From Clostridium transplantifaecale (GTDB lineage: Bacteria; Bacillota; Clostridia; Lachnospirales; Lachnospiraceae): a stretch of DNA of 64,000 nucleotides. Below, piece after piece: positions 25,763-33,804 of this stretch (positions are counted from its first letter, which is position 1; every line of letters begins with the position of its first letter). The position numbers and the translations under genes were made by a program. The notes under the pieces were generated by a model that made no database searches, was not told the DNA's origin, and worked only from the letters and a program-made list of their open reading frames with translations. The stretch spans positions 434,001 through 498,000 of the forward strand of contig NZ_UYZY01000001.1 of assembly GCF_900626075.1 (NCBI RefSeq), given 5' to 3'.

Positions 25763-26284
25763 ATGTTTCAGAAAGCAGTGATCATCCCCACAGGAGACGA
25801 GCTGATCGCCGGCATGATCCTCGATACGGACAGTCCGGCCGTGATGAGTGAACTGCTGGGTCTCAATACAAACAGCGTCATCACCCGTCTGGCCCCGGTC
25901 AGGGACCGCGAGGACGCCATCATCGGCCGAATCTGGGAATGCGCCGGGGAGGGGTACGACCTGATCGTCATGATCGGGGGAAGCGGGGGCGGACACCGCT
26001 ACAGCCCGACATTGGGAAAAGATTTTACCCATTCGTCTTTGGAAGAGATTCTTTCGGAAAAGCATTCCTGCGAGATTTACGGCAAGAACGGCCACCTGTG
26101 GAGTAAACTCATCATCGGCCGGCTGGGGCAGGCCCTGGTATTGAACCTGCCCGGTCCTTGTGAGGAAGCGAAGGCCGCCATCCGCGCCTTCTGTGAAACC
26201 TATACAGAGGACGGGGACGGCCCGGATCTGGAAAAAATCAATAAGGCGATGGCAGAAGCGCTGAGAAAAACTTACGGGGCTTGA
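25763..26284 (+). CDS. MoCF-domain (MogA/CinA-like) protein
   Basis: 173 aa. The start matches the molybdopterin-binding fold found in MogA/MoaB and the CinA N-terminus: IIPTGDELIAGMILDTDSPA, then a central DLIVMIGGSGGGHRYSPT where the family has GGTG, and a C-terminal LNLPGP loop. MoCF domains bind molybdopterin or nucleotide-like ligands. No molybdoenzyme is encoded in this window, so a role in cofactor handling is unproven. The next gene carries an adenylyltransferase-like domain, so the two may act on one nucleotide or pterin ligand (speculation). Confidence 0.7.
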   Translation: MFQKAVIIPTGDELIAGMILDTDSPAVMSELLGLNTNSVITRLAPVRDREDAIIGRIWECAGEGYDLIVMIGGSGGGHRYSPTLGKDFTHSSLEEILSEKHSCEIYGKNGHLWSKLIIGRLGQALVLNLPGPCEEAKAAIRAFCETYTEDGDGPDLEKINKAMAEALRKTYGA

Positions 26285-26300
26285 CAGCAGGCCCCTTTTT
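26276..26300 (+). terminator. Weak terminator-like hairpin
   Basis: GGGGC (26276-26280), 10-nt loop, GCCCC (26291-26295), TTTTT. The 5-bp stem overlaps the stop codon of the MoCF-domain gene; it may lower rather than stop read-through. Confidence 0.4.
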
Positions 26301-26342
26301 GTTAGAAAAAAATAGCCTGTTTGGGCCGTTTGGAGGGTTGTT

Positions 26343-27551
26343 ATGGAGTCATTTATCTATTCAGGAGTCACAAAGGATCAGATACCGGTTGCCGTCTGCG
26401 GTTTTTGCGCGGAGGGGGAAACGGGGAGGATTCTGCGCCTTTTAGGGGAACTTTCCAATACGGTTTTCGGCCCCTACACAGCTGGCTACATTATTGATTA
26501 CCGTTTAAATGAAATGATGCATACGCTGCTTTCGGAGGTCGGATCGGAGATCGCCGTACTCGGGGCGACGGCAGGCGTTCCGGGAGCGGAGGGAAACACC
26601 GGGGGGATCTTCGGGGATTTCACCGGACGGCCTCTTTCTTCCGAGGACACGTACCGGCGGGAAAACGGCCTGATTTACGGAGTGCGCCCCGGATATGCCG
26701 CCTTCTGCGTCAGGGATCATCAGGAAGACGAGTGGAAGATACAGTTCTTCTCGGCTGAGGGGAAGGCGGATCTCATCGATTTTTACCACGCCCTGGCGGA
26801 AAGCGGAAGGGAATTTCTCTTTCTCTCCGACGGCAGCGGGGAGGAGGCCTTCGGCATGGTGGCTGTCCAAGAGAGGATGGTTACGCTTGACGAGGTCATT
26901 CACCGGAGACGCGCCAGGAGGGAATTCCGGGGAGTTAAGCGGATTGGCATATTCGGCGGCACCTTTGACCCGATCCATTACGGCCACCTGACGGCGGCGG
27001 AGGCGGCGAGAGAAGCGCTAGGTCTGGATCTTGTCGTATTCATGCCCAACGGAAATGTCCCCTACCGCCGGGAGTCCGTGACCGGCCGCTGGCTCAGGTA
27101 TGAGATGCTCTATCAGGCGGTGCGGAGCAATCCCGGTTTCTGCGTCTCTGATCTGGAACTGACACGGGAGGGGTTCTCCTTTGCCGCGGACACGGTAAAA
27201 GAAATCCGCAGCCTTTGCGACGGGGACGCATCGCTCACCTTTCTCATGGGAGCGGATGTCCTCCCCAGCCTGCCGCGCTGGAGGGATTTTTCCAAACTCG
27301 CCTCTCTCTGCCGTTTCGCCGTTCTCACAAGGCCGGGATACGGCTTTGACGAAGGGATTGCCGGGGAGCTGTGCTTAAGCTTCCATGCGGAACTGACGCC
27401 GGTTTCCGTGCCCTCCTACCCGGTCTCCTCGTCGGAGATCCGGCAAAGAATCGTGGAGGGCCGTTCCATCCGGTATTTACTGCCGGAATCGGTGGAGGAG
27501 CTTATGGGGCTTCATCGGCTATATGTAAAAAAAGATAGTTGGAGGGACTAA
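26343..27551 (+). CDS. Unknown N-terminal domain fused to a NadD-like nucleotidyltransferase
   Basis: 402 aa, twice the length of NadD. Residues 200-395 are a NadD-type HIGH nucleotidyltransferase: GIFGGTFDPIHYGHLTAAEA, FMPNGNVPYRR, LMGADVLPSLPRW, and the C-terminal SSSEIRQRI. Residues 1-195 form a separate domain I do not recognise, with a Gly-rich segment ATAGVPGAEGNTGGIFGDF. The usual substrate motifs are altered: P-x-x-PPHK reads NVPYRR, and the SYTxDTL segment reads SFAADTV. A normal NadD (57610-58218) is present, so this copy is not the housekeeping enzyme. It probably adenylylates another phosphate ester or works in a special NAD-salvage step (inference). Confidence 0.8.
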   Translation: MESFIYSGVTKDQIPVAVCGFCAEGETGRILRLLGELSNTVFGPYTAGYIIDYRLNEMMHTLLSEVGSEIAVLGATAGVPGAEGNTGGIFGDFTGRPLSSEDTYRRENGLIYGVRPGYAAFCVRDHQEDEWKIQFFSAEGKADLIDFYHALAESGREFLFLSDGSGEEAFGMVAVQERMVTLDEVIHRRRARREFRGVKRIGIFGGTFDPIHYGHLTAAEAAREALGLDLVVFMPNGNVPYRRESVTGRWLRYEMLYQAVRSNPGFCVSDLELTREGFSFAADTVKEIRSLCDGDASLTFLMGADVLPSLPRWRDFSKLASLCRFAVLTRPGYGFDEGIAGELCLSFHAELTPVSVPSYPVSSSEIRQRIVEGRSIRYLLPESVEELMGLHRLYVKKDSWRD

Positions 27552-27553
27552 AT

Positions 27554-28927
27554 ATGACTGTATCGGCAGCAATGACGCTAATGCTGAAAGCGTTCGCCGT
27601 GTTCAGCGTGCTTCTTCTGATTGGAGCATTTCTGAGGGCAAAGGTGAAGATATTTCAGACACTATATCTTCCCGCCTGTGTGATAGGCGGATTTTTGGGG
27701 CTGATTGTGGGGCCCAATGTTTTAAATGTTATTCCGTTTCCGGAGGAGCTGATGTCGGCAGCCTCCTCCCTGCCCGGCGTTCTCATCGTCCCGGTTCTCG
27801 CGGCCGTTCCGATGTGCATGCAGCCGGCGGGCGGGAAAGGGCTGACGAAGCAGAAGGATATCATAACCATTTTCAGTATTCTGACCGGCGGATGTTTCCT
27901 GCAGTTTGTGGTCGGCCTGCTGGTCAATGTGGGCTGCCGCGCGGCGGGCGGGGAGGCCTATGCGACCTTCGGCCTGGAGCTGCCCTTCGGGTTCTGCGGG
28001 GGCCATGGCATGGCCGGCAGCCTTGGCAGCGCGCTTAAGGATCTGAACGCTCCCTACTGGGAGGTAGCGCAGGGCGTCGCCAGCACTTCCGCCACCGTCG
28101 GTCTGGTCGGCGCAATCGTGGTCGGCGTCATCCTGATCAATATGGCGGCCCGCAGGGGTTATACCACGGTGGTGAAGACCGGGGAGGCCATCTCAAAGGA
28201 TGTTCAGAGGGGCTATTACGCCCCGGACGGGGAGGAACGTCCTTCCCTGGGGGTTCAGACCACCGTCCCCAACAGCATTGAAACGCTGACCCTGCATCTG
28301 GCCCTTTTATTTGCCGCTTCCGGCGGAGCTTATATACTCAGCGGCTGGGTCGGGAAGCTGAACATCGGGATTCTCAGCGCCATGGCAACCTGGTTTTACG
28401 CAATGATTCTGATGGCGGTTTTCTGGTGCATCATCCGGGGCTGCCGGATCGAGTATCTGTTTGACGAGACCGTGAAGAATAAGATCACCGGTTTCCTGTC
28501 CGACTATATCATCGTCGCCGCCATCATGAGCATTCCCGTCGATCTGGTGATGACCTACTGGCTTCCGATGCTGATCATGTTTGCGCTGGGCATTCTCGTC
28601 ACGGTTCTTGTCTGCTACGGAATCGGCAGGCGGTTCCTGCGGGAATTCTGGTTTGAGAAAATTCTGGGGCCCCTTGGTTCCAACATGGGAGTCTATGTCA
28701 GCGGTATGCTTCTCACTAAGATGGCCGATCCGGAGCTTAAGACTCCGGCCCTCAAGGACTATGCCCTTGGCTACACGCTGGCCAGCTTTGTCAACACGCC
28801 GCTCATGGCTCTGTTGATCTCTGTCACGTTCACCCGGGGAGCTCTGACAGGAGCTCTTTTAAGCCTGGGTATCGCCGCGATGTGTTTTGTTCCGATGATC
28901 GTATTCTGCCGAAGACAGGCAGTGTGA
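27554..28927 (+). CDS. GltS-type sodium/dicarboxylate (glutamate) symporter
   Basis: 457 aa from the ATG at 27554 (GGAGGG upstream; a TTG at 27539 was rejected). About ten to twelve hydrophobic helices with the GltS-family re-entrant motif FGFCGGHGMAGSLGSALKDL near residue 152 and a matching second half around 370-385 (LGSNMGVYVSGML). The family imports glutamate or similar carboxylates with sodium. It starts two bases after the NadD-fusion gene, so it belongs to the same transcript and probably imports the pathway substrate. Confidence 0.82.
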   Translation: MTVSAAMTLMLKAFAVFSVLLLIGAFLRAKVKIFQTLYLPACVIGGFLGLIVGPNVLNVIPFPEELMSAASSLPGVLIVPVLAAVPMCMQPAGGKGLTKQKDIITIFSILTGGCFLQFVVGLLVNVGCRAAGGEAYATFGLELPFGFCGGHGMAGSLGSALKDLNAPYWEVAQGVASTSATVGLVGAIVVGVILINMAARRGYTTVVKTGEAISKDVQRGYYAPDGEERPSLGVQTTVPNSIETLTLHLALLFAASGGAYILSGWVGKLNIGILSAMATWFYAMILMAVFWCIIRGCRIEYLFDETVKNKITGFLSDYIIVAAIMSIPVDLVMTYWLPMLIMFALGILVTVLVCYGIGRRFLREFWFEKILGPLGSNMGVYVSGMLLTKMADPELKTPALKDYALGYTLASFVNTPLMALLISVTFTRGALTGALLSLGIAAMCFVPMIVFCRRQAV

Positions 28928-28946
28928 AGAAGGGAGAAGTGTTAGG

Positions 28947-29639
28947 ATGAATGGAAATGAAAATGTAGATACATATGAAAATGTCAGGAAAATGAGCGAA
29001 CTGGTTGATTCCTCGAAGATCGTGGAGCTGTCCTGGCCACTGAGCCCCAAAACACCCGCGCTCTGGGGAGCACCGCCCTTTAAGAAGGAGTGGGTCGTCA
29101 CCCGGAAATCCGGCAGCGTCTTTGAGTACAGCTCGATTTTCATGAGCGAACACGCGGGAACCCACGCGGACGCACCCTGCCATTTTGGCTATGAGGGTGA
29201 TATCGCCTCCGTACCTGCGAGCCGGTTCATGGGCCGCGCCGCCGTCATCAAACTGGATGTGATGGAGGTAGAGACCAACCATATCAAGGCGTGGGAGGCG
29301 GAAAACGGAGCGATCGGGGAAAGGGATATCGTGCTGTTCAGCCTCGGCTGGGAGGATAAGTTCTATGATGGGCTCTTCGTCTGGCCCGGAATCACGGTGG
29401 AGGCCGCGAAATACCTGGTAGAGAAGAAGGTAAAGGGCGTCGGTGTGGACGTGGCGGCCATCGATGTATGCAGTGATGAGGAACATCTGACCCATCAGAT
29501 TCTGCTTCCTGCCAGGATCGTCATCTATGAAAATCTGAGAAATTTAAAGGATCTTCCGCCCTTCTGCTACTTTATCGGCCTTCCCCTCATGGTGGAGGGC
29601 GGCAGCGCCACCCCGATCCGCGCCATTGCGATTGTATAG
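28947..29639 (+). CDS. Cyclase-family metal hydrolase (kynurenine-formamidase-like)
   Basis: 230 aa. It carries the metal-binding signature of the family, EHAGTHADAPCHFG (residues about 69-82, HxGTHxDAPxHF), and the later helix-strand region VGVDVAAIDVCSDEEHLTHQILL. Members open amide or lactam bonds, as in N-formylkynurenine formamidase or isatin hydrolase. In this operon it would hydrolyse a cyclic amide or N-formyl intermediate. It is preceded by a symporter (19 nt) and followed by an M20 hydrolase (26 nt). Confidence 0.85.
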   Translation: MNGNENVDTYENVRKMSELVDSSKIVELSWPLSPKTPALWGAPPFKKEWVVTRKSGSVFEYSSIFMSEHAGTHADAPCHFGYEGDIASVPASRFMGRAAVIKLDVMEVETNHIKAWEAENGAIGERDIVLFSLGWEDKFYDGLFVWPGITVEAAKYLVEKKVKGVGVDVAAIDVCSDEEHLTHQILLPARIVIYENLRNLKDLPPFCYFIGLPLMVEGGSATPIRAIAIV

Positions 29640-29665
29640 TAAGAGAAGAATATGAGGAAAACAGG

Positions 29666-30859
29666 ATGAATATTTCAAAGGAAGAAATTCACAAATTTGT
29701 TCAGGATAACAGCGATGAGGCCGTTGAATGCCTGTCTGAGCTCATCCGGACGCCCAGCAATACCGGCGATGAAACCGCGGTCAGTCGGATATTCTGCAAA
29801 TGGATTGAGCAGGCGGGGCTGGAACCTAAAATCGTGGGGATTTCGGAGGAACACCCCAATGTGCTGGCCGAGTGGTTCGGCAGCACTCCCGGCAAACGGT
29901 TTGTCTTCAACGGCCACATGGACACCTTTCCGCCCACGGACGGAGATGAGGGTACTTACGGCCCTTATTCGGGAAAGGTCGCCGATCACGCGGTTTATGG
30001 GAGAGGGGCCTCGGATATGAAGGGAGGGGACGCGGCCGCGCTCATGGCCGTCGCGTTCCTGCGCCGGATGGGATTTGACCCGAAGGGGAGCATCCTTTTA
30101 AGTTACCTCTGCGACGAGGAGCTGGGCGGGCGCTACGGCTCCAAATGGCTGGCTCCCCAGGGCTATCTGGACGGCGATTTCGGTATCTGCATGGAACAGA
30201 CCGATCAGAAGATCCTGGTGGGGCATTCCGGCATGTTCCGTTTCTATGTGACGTACCGGGCCGAGGCGCAGCACTCGGCGCGCCCCCACACGAAAAAGAA
30301 CGCGTTAGAGAAGGCGGTCATTGCCATAAACGCGCTCTACCAGTACCGGGATCAGGTGGTCCGGAAGAAGAAGGATCCGATCTATGAAAGTGCCTCCCTG
30401 GAGATCACCATGCTGCACGCGGGGGCAGCTCCCAACGTCCATGCGGCCGAGGCCAGATTTGCCGTTGACTACCGCATGATTCCCAGCGAGACGCTTAAGG
30501 AAGTCAGGAAAGCGGTGCTCGGGATCCTGGATGCGCTTAAAACGGCGGATCCGGATATGAATTATGAATATGAACTGATCTCCGACCGACCCGGCCTTAA
30601 TGTAGATGAAAATTCAGATATCGTGAGGGCCTGCAGGGAGGCTTATGAGGAAGTGACGGGAAAACCCGCAAAGCTGTTTTACCGGCACGGGGGCTCGGAC
30701 GCTGCGACAATTCAGAAATACAATCATATCCCGATGCCGAACTGGTGCTGGGCGCTGACGTCCTGCGTGGGCAGCCCCGACGAGCGGTTTGACATCGATG
30801 ACTATCTGCATAATATCGAGGCGTACATGCTGACTCTGGTCAAGCTGATGGCTGGGTGA
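29666..30859 (+). CDS. M20-family amidohydrolase (ArgE/DapE/aminoacylase type)
   Basis: 397 aa. Metal and catalytic motifs are in order: FNGHMDTFPP (first His/Asp), YGRGASDMKGG (bridging Asp), LCDEELGGRYG (catalytic Glu pair), an insertion dimerisation domain around 180-295 with GHSGMFRFYVTY, and a C-terminal RHGGSDAATIQ. These enzymes remove N-acyl or N-carbamoyl groups from amino acids. Next to a cyclase-type hydrolase it fits a route in which a ring amide is opened and the acyl amino acid is then split (inference). Exact substrate unknown. Confidence 0.88.
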   Translation: MNISKEEIHKFVQDNSDEAVECLSELIRTPSNTGDETAVSRIFCKWIEQAGLEPKIVGISEEHPNVLAEWFGSTPGKRFVFNGHMDTFPPTDGDEGTYGPYSGKVADHAVYGRGASDMKGGDAAALMAVAFLRRMGFDPKGSILLSYLCDEELGGRYGSKWLAPQGYLDGDFGICMEQTDQKILVGHSGMFRFYVTYRAEAQHSARPHTKKNALEKAVIAINALYQYRDQVVRKKKDPIYESASLEITMLHAGAAPNVHAAEARFAVDYRMIPSETLKEVRKAVLGILDALKTADPDMNYEYELISDRPGLNVDENSDIVRACREAYEEVTGKPAKLFYRHGGSDAATIQKYNHIPMPNWCWALTSCVGSPDERFDIDDYLHNIEAYMLTLVKLMAG

Positions 30860-30905
30860 TTGCCGTCAGCGGCTGAAATGTATGCGGGAAGAAGGCAAAA
30901 GCAAT

Positions 30906-31814
30906 ATGTATGCTACAATTATTAAAGCGATCGGATTTATCGTCATGATCCTGATCGGAATGTTCAGCCGGAGGGCCGGACTGGTGACCATGGAGGAAGG
31001 GAAGGTTTTCGGAAAAATCATCATGAATTTCACCCTGCCCTGTTCCCTGATCTACGGGTTTTCCAGCGTGCCGTTCGACGTGATGATGATCCTGGCCTTT
31101 GCCCTCGGACTCCTGCTCAGCTATGCGGGAATGCTGGCCGGAAGGTATCTGTACAGGAACCGGCCGGCCCCTGAGACGGCGGGCGGGATGCTCTGCTGCT
31201 CCGGCTATAATATTTCCAACTTTGCGATCCCATTCTGCCAGAGCTTCTTCCCCATTGCGGCCACCGGTTATCTGGGGATGTTTGATGTGGGCAACTGCAT
31301 CATGTGCCTGGGAGGGACGAACGCATTTGCGGAAATGGTGCTGCACGGCACAAGGAGGGTGAGCCTGCGGCAGCTCTGTTCCAATCTGCTGCACAGCGTA
31401 CCGTTTACGGTCTATCTTATCTTGATTGGAATGTCTTTGATTCATGTTCCGTTTCCGGCGGCGGTTCTCGACATCGTGGGAATGATCGCGCCGGCCAATA
31501 TTTTCCTGATCATGTTTATGGTGGGTACACAGGTGAACTTCGGAAAGAGCGCGCAGGCGCTTCGGGCGGCGTTTAAGCTGCTGGGCATCCGGTTCCTGAT
31601 GGCGGCCGCGTTCGTGGTGGTTCTGTCATTTACGGCTCTGCCGACGCTGTTTAAGCAGGTCATGATGATCGCGCCGTTTTCCCCTATCTCCTCGCCAACC
31701 GTGATCTACGCGCAACAGAACGGCTGCGATATGGAGACGGCGGCCGCCGCGAGCACGCTGTCCATCCTGTTCTCCATTCTCTGCTATGTGCTGATTATTA
31801 TGACGTTGATATGA
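30906..31814 (+). CDS. AEC-family (auxin efflux carrier type) transporter
   Basis: 302 aa from the ATG at 30906 (AGAAGG upstream); an earlier ATG at 30882 has no site. Ten hydrophobic helices in two five-helix halves, with the family's mid-helix break CCSGYNISNFAIPFCQSFFP near residue 95-115 and APFSPISSPTVIYAQ near 255. AEC members move malate, malonate or other organic acids. It ends the operon, a terminator follows 38 nt downstream, and it probably exports an acid end product. Confidence 0.82.
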   Translation: MYATIIKAIGFIVMILIGMFSRRAGLVTMEEGKVFGKIIMNFTLPCSLIYGFSSVPFDVMMILAFALGLLLSYAGMLAGRYLYRNRPAPETAGGMLCCSGYNISNFAIPFCQSFFPIAATGYLGMFDVGNCIMCLGGTNAFAEMVLHGTRRVSLRQLCSNLLHSVPFTVYLILIGMSLIHVPFPAAVLDIVGMIAPANIFLIMFMVGTQVNFGKSAQALRAAFKLLGIRFLMAAAFVVVLSFTALPTLFKQVMMIAPFSPISSPTVIYAQQNGCDMETAAAASTLSILFSILCYVLIIMTLI

Positions 31815-31852
31815 GAACCGGTGCAAGAGTAAGTGTTGGCGCTGTTACAAAA

Positions 31853-31889
31853 GGCAATCCTGCCGGATTCATGGCGGGATTACCTTTTT
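31853..31889 (+). terminator. Terminator after the AEC transporter gene
   Basis: A 12-bp stem with two wobble pairs (31853-31864 and 31873-31884), 8-nt loop, then T5. Confidence 0.8.
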
Positions 31890-31945
31890 GTCTGAAAGAA
31901 CAAAAGCGTAGCCGTCATAATACGAATGCTATATTTTTTATAGTT

Positions 31946-31960
31946 GAGATAATATTTTAC
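31946..31960. promoter_or_regulatory. 15-mer shared with the unknown-gene cassette, upstream of the TRAP operon
   Basis: GAGATAATATTTTAC is identical to 23481-23495. It lies in an AT-rich gap (31890-32087) with no gene. The downstream AATA-N10-TATT dyad resembles the one at 14248-14265 near nifJ. It is possibly the operator of a shared regulator. Confidence 0.4.
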
Positions 31961-32087
31961 ACAGTATTTTTGTCATGGTAATATTTGATATAGAAAGAGG
32001 TGTACGGCTGCTGAAAATATACATTCTATACAAAAAATAGCAGCTGGGAGGTAAAACAACCGATAGTATAATCAGGGAGGATGAACA

Positions 32088-33200
32088 ATGAAGAATTTTA
32101 AAATGAAGAAATTCAAAAAATGGACAGCGCTTTTAGCGGCTACAGTGATGGCGGCCGGTGTGCTTGCCGGCTGCGGAGGAACCAAAGCTTCAGACAGCGC
32201 GGGGAATGCGGCTAAGGCGGATACGGAAGCGGGGGCCGCGTCCCGGGAGGCATCACAGGTGCCCGAGGGGACGACGGTACTGCTGGCCTCGCATGTGTTT
32301 AATGATTCCCACCCGTGGCAGCAGTGCCTGGAAAAGCTGGGCGAACTGCTTTATGAGAGAACCGACGGCAGATACACGGTGGAGGTGCATCCGGCGGCCG
32401 GACTCTCCGGCGGAAGCAGCCGGACACTGATCGAGATGGTGGGAAACGGCGGGCTGGACATCATGGTTCACGCTTCTCTGAGCCTGGAAGGCTTTAACCC
32501 GAATTACGGTGTTTTTGCTCTGCCCTTTTTATTTGAAGACAGAGAGCAGGGCCTGGACATCCTGAATCACTCCGAGGTCGGCGCTCAGGCTATGACCTGG
32601 CTGGAATCCAACGGTATCACTGGCGTAGCCCTCTGCGAAAACGGGACAAGATATCTGGCTAATGCCGTCCGCCAGGTCAGAACTCCAAAAGATCTGGCGG
32701 GCCTCAAGATCCGCGTTCCTGAGTCGGAGGTGCTGCTCTCCGAATTCAAAGCCTGGGGAGCCGATCCGACGCCGATGAATATGACGGAGGTCTACACCGC
32801 CATCCAGCAGGGAACGGTGGACGGTAATGAGAACAATATACCGGCCATTGATTCCAATAAACTGTACGAGGTATGTCCCTATATTACGACAACGGCCCAC
32901 TGCTGGGAGCCGGCCTGGATTTTTTTTAACTCCGAACTGTTAGACAGCTTATCAGAGGAGGATCGTGAGATCTTTATCCAAGCGGCAAAAGAAGCGGCGG
33001 AATATGAGGTTCAGCTTGAAGGCGAATCGGAAGAAGAGAAAATGAAAACGTTTGTGGAGTACGGCTGTGAGATTATTGAGCTGACCCCGGAAGAGAGGGC
33101 GGCGTTTAAGGCTCAGGTCCAGCCCGTGTATGATGAGTACAGAGGAAAATTAGGGTCCGAACTAGTGGACAGTATTGTTAAAGCAGTTGAAAATTATTAA
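32088..33200 (+). CDS. dctP: TRAP transporter solute-binding lipoprotein DctP
   Basis: 370 aa. It begins with a lipoprotein signal peptide (KKWTALLAATVMAAGVLAGCGG, with the lipobox Cys near residue 27, split here as LAGC). A short Ala/Ser linker and the DctP fold follow. Family marks are ASHVFNDSHPWQQ, the carboxylate-binding Arg region in LKIRVPESEV, and AIQQGTVDGNENN near residue 243. Since this is a Gram-positive-type cell, the protein is tethered to the outer face of the membrane. It delivers an organic anion to the DctQM permease encoded next. Confidence 0.93.
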   Translation: MKNFKMKKFKKWTALLAATVMAAGVLAGCGGTKASDSAGNAAKADTEAGAASREASQVPEGTTVLLASHVFNDSHPWQQCLEKLGELLYERTDGRYTVEVHPAAGLSGGSSRTLIEMVGNGGLDIMVHASLSLEGFNPNYGVFALPFLFEDREQGLDILNHSEVGAQAMTWLESNGITGVALCENGTRYLANAVRQVRTPKDLAGLKIRVPESEVLLSEFKAWGADPTPMNMTEVYTAIQQGTVDGNENNIPAIDSNKLYEVCPYITTTAHCWEPAWIFFNSELLDSLSEEDREIFIQAAKEAAEYEVQLEGESEEEKMKTFVEYGCEIIELTPEERAAFKAQVQPVYDEYRGKLGSELVDSIVKAVENY

Positions 33201-33222
33201 TTCTGCCGAGGAGGTTGATGGG

Positions 33223-33747
33223 GTGAAAAGAGGAAAGATTTTATTGAATGGGTTGAGTCATTTTGAAGAAGCGGTGCTTACGGTTACCTTTTCGATTATG
33301 ACGGTGGTATGCTTTGCCCAAGTCATTACAAGATACTGTTTTCATTATTCGCTTCCCTGGTCGGAAGAACTTTTGAGAGCTCTGTTTGTCTGGAGTTCCT
33401 GCATGGGTATCAGTTGGGGGATGAAGACGAGAAGCCATCTGGGGGTGGACGCGGTTGTAAAGTGTTTCCCCGTGAAGGTGAGAAAAATACTGGCCGTTCT
33501 GACCTATGCGATTCTGATTGCCTTCTGTATCCTCGTCATTTATTATTCCATTCACGTCACGATGAAACAGTTCGCGACCAATCAGGTGACGATTGCGATG
33601 AGACTTCCGGTTGGGTACATCTCCATGTCTCTGCCGATTGGTTTTTCCTTTACAATCATCAGAGCTTTACAGGTATTGTACGAGGATGTCCTGAAGGGGC
33701 CAGAGAAAACAGAAGGGAAAATAGGTATTCTGGAGGGGCTGCTGTAG
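33223..33747 (+). CDS. dctQ: TRAP transporter small permease DctQ
   Basis: 174 aa from the GTG at 33223, eight bases after GAGGAGG; the frame is open further upstream, inside dctP, without a site. Four hydrophobic helices, with the family motif PWSEELLRALFVWSSCMGISWG in the second quarter (residues about 42-63, given here split) and KTRSHLGVDAV after it. It forms the membrane complex with DctM. Confidence 0.9.
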   Translation: MKRGKILLNGLSHFEEAVLTVTFSIMTVVCFAQVITRYCFHYSLPWSEELLRALFVWSSCMGISWGMKTRSHLGVDAVVKCFPVKVRKILAVLTYAILIAFCILVIYYSIHVTMKQFATNQVTIAMRLPVGYISMSLPIGFSFTIIRALQVLYEDVLKGPEKTEGKIGILEGLL

Positions 33748-33804
33748 AGACAGTCTCCATAAAGGAGGCGGAGGAGATAAAAAAGGGAGGGGAGTTACAA
33801 GTTT

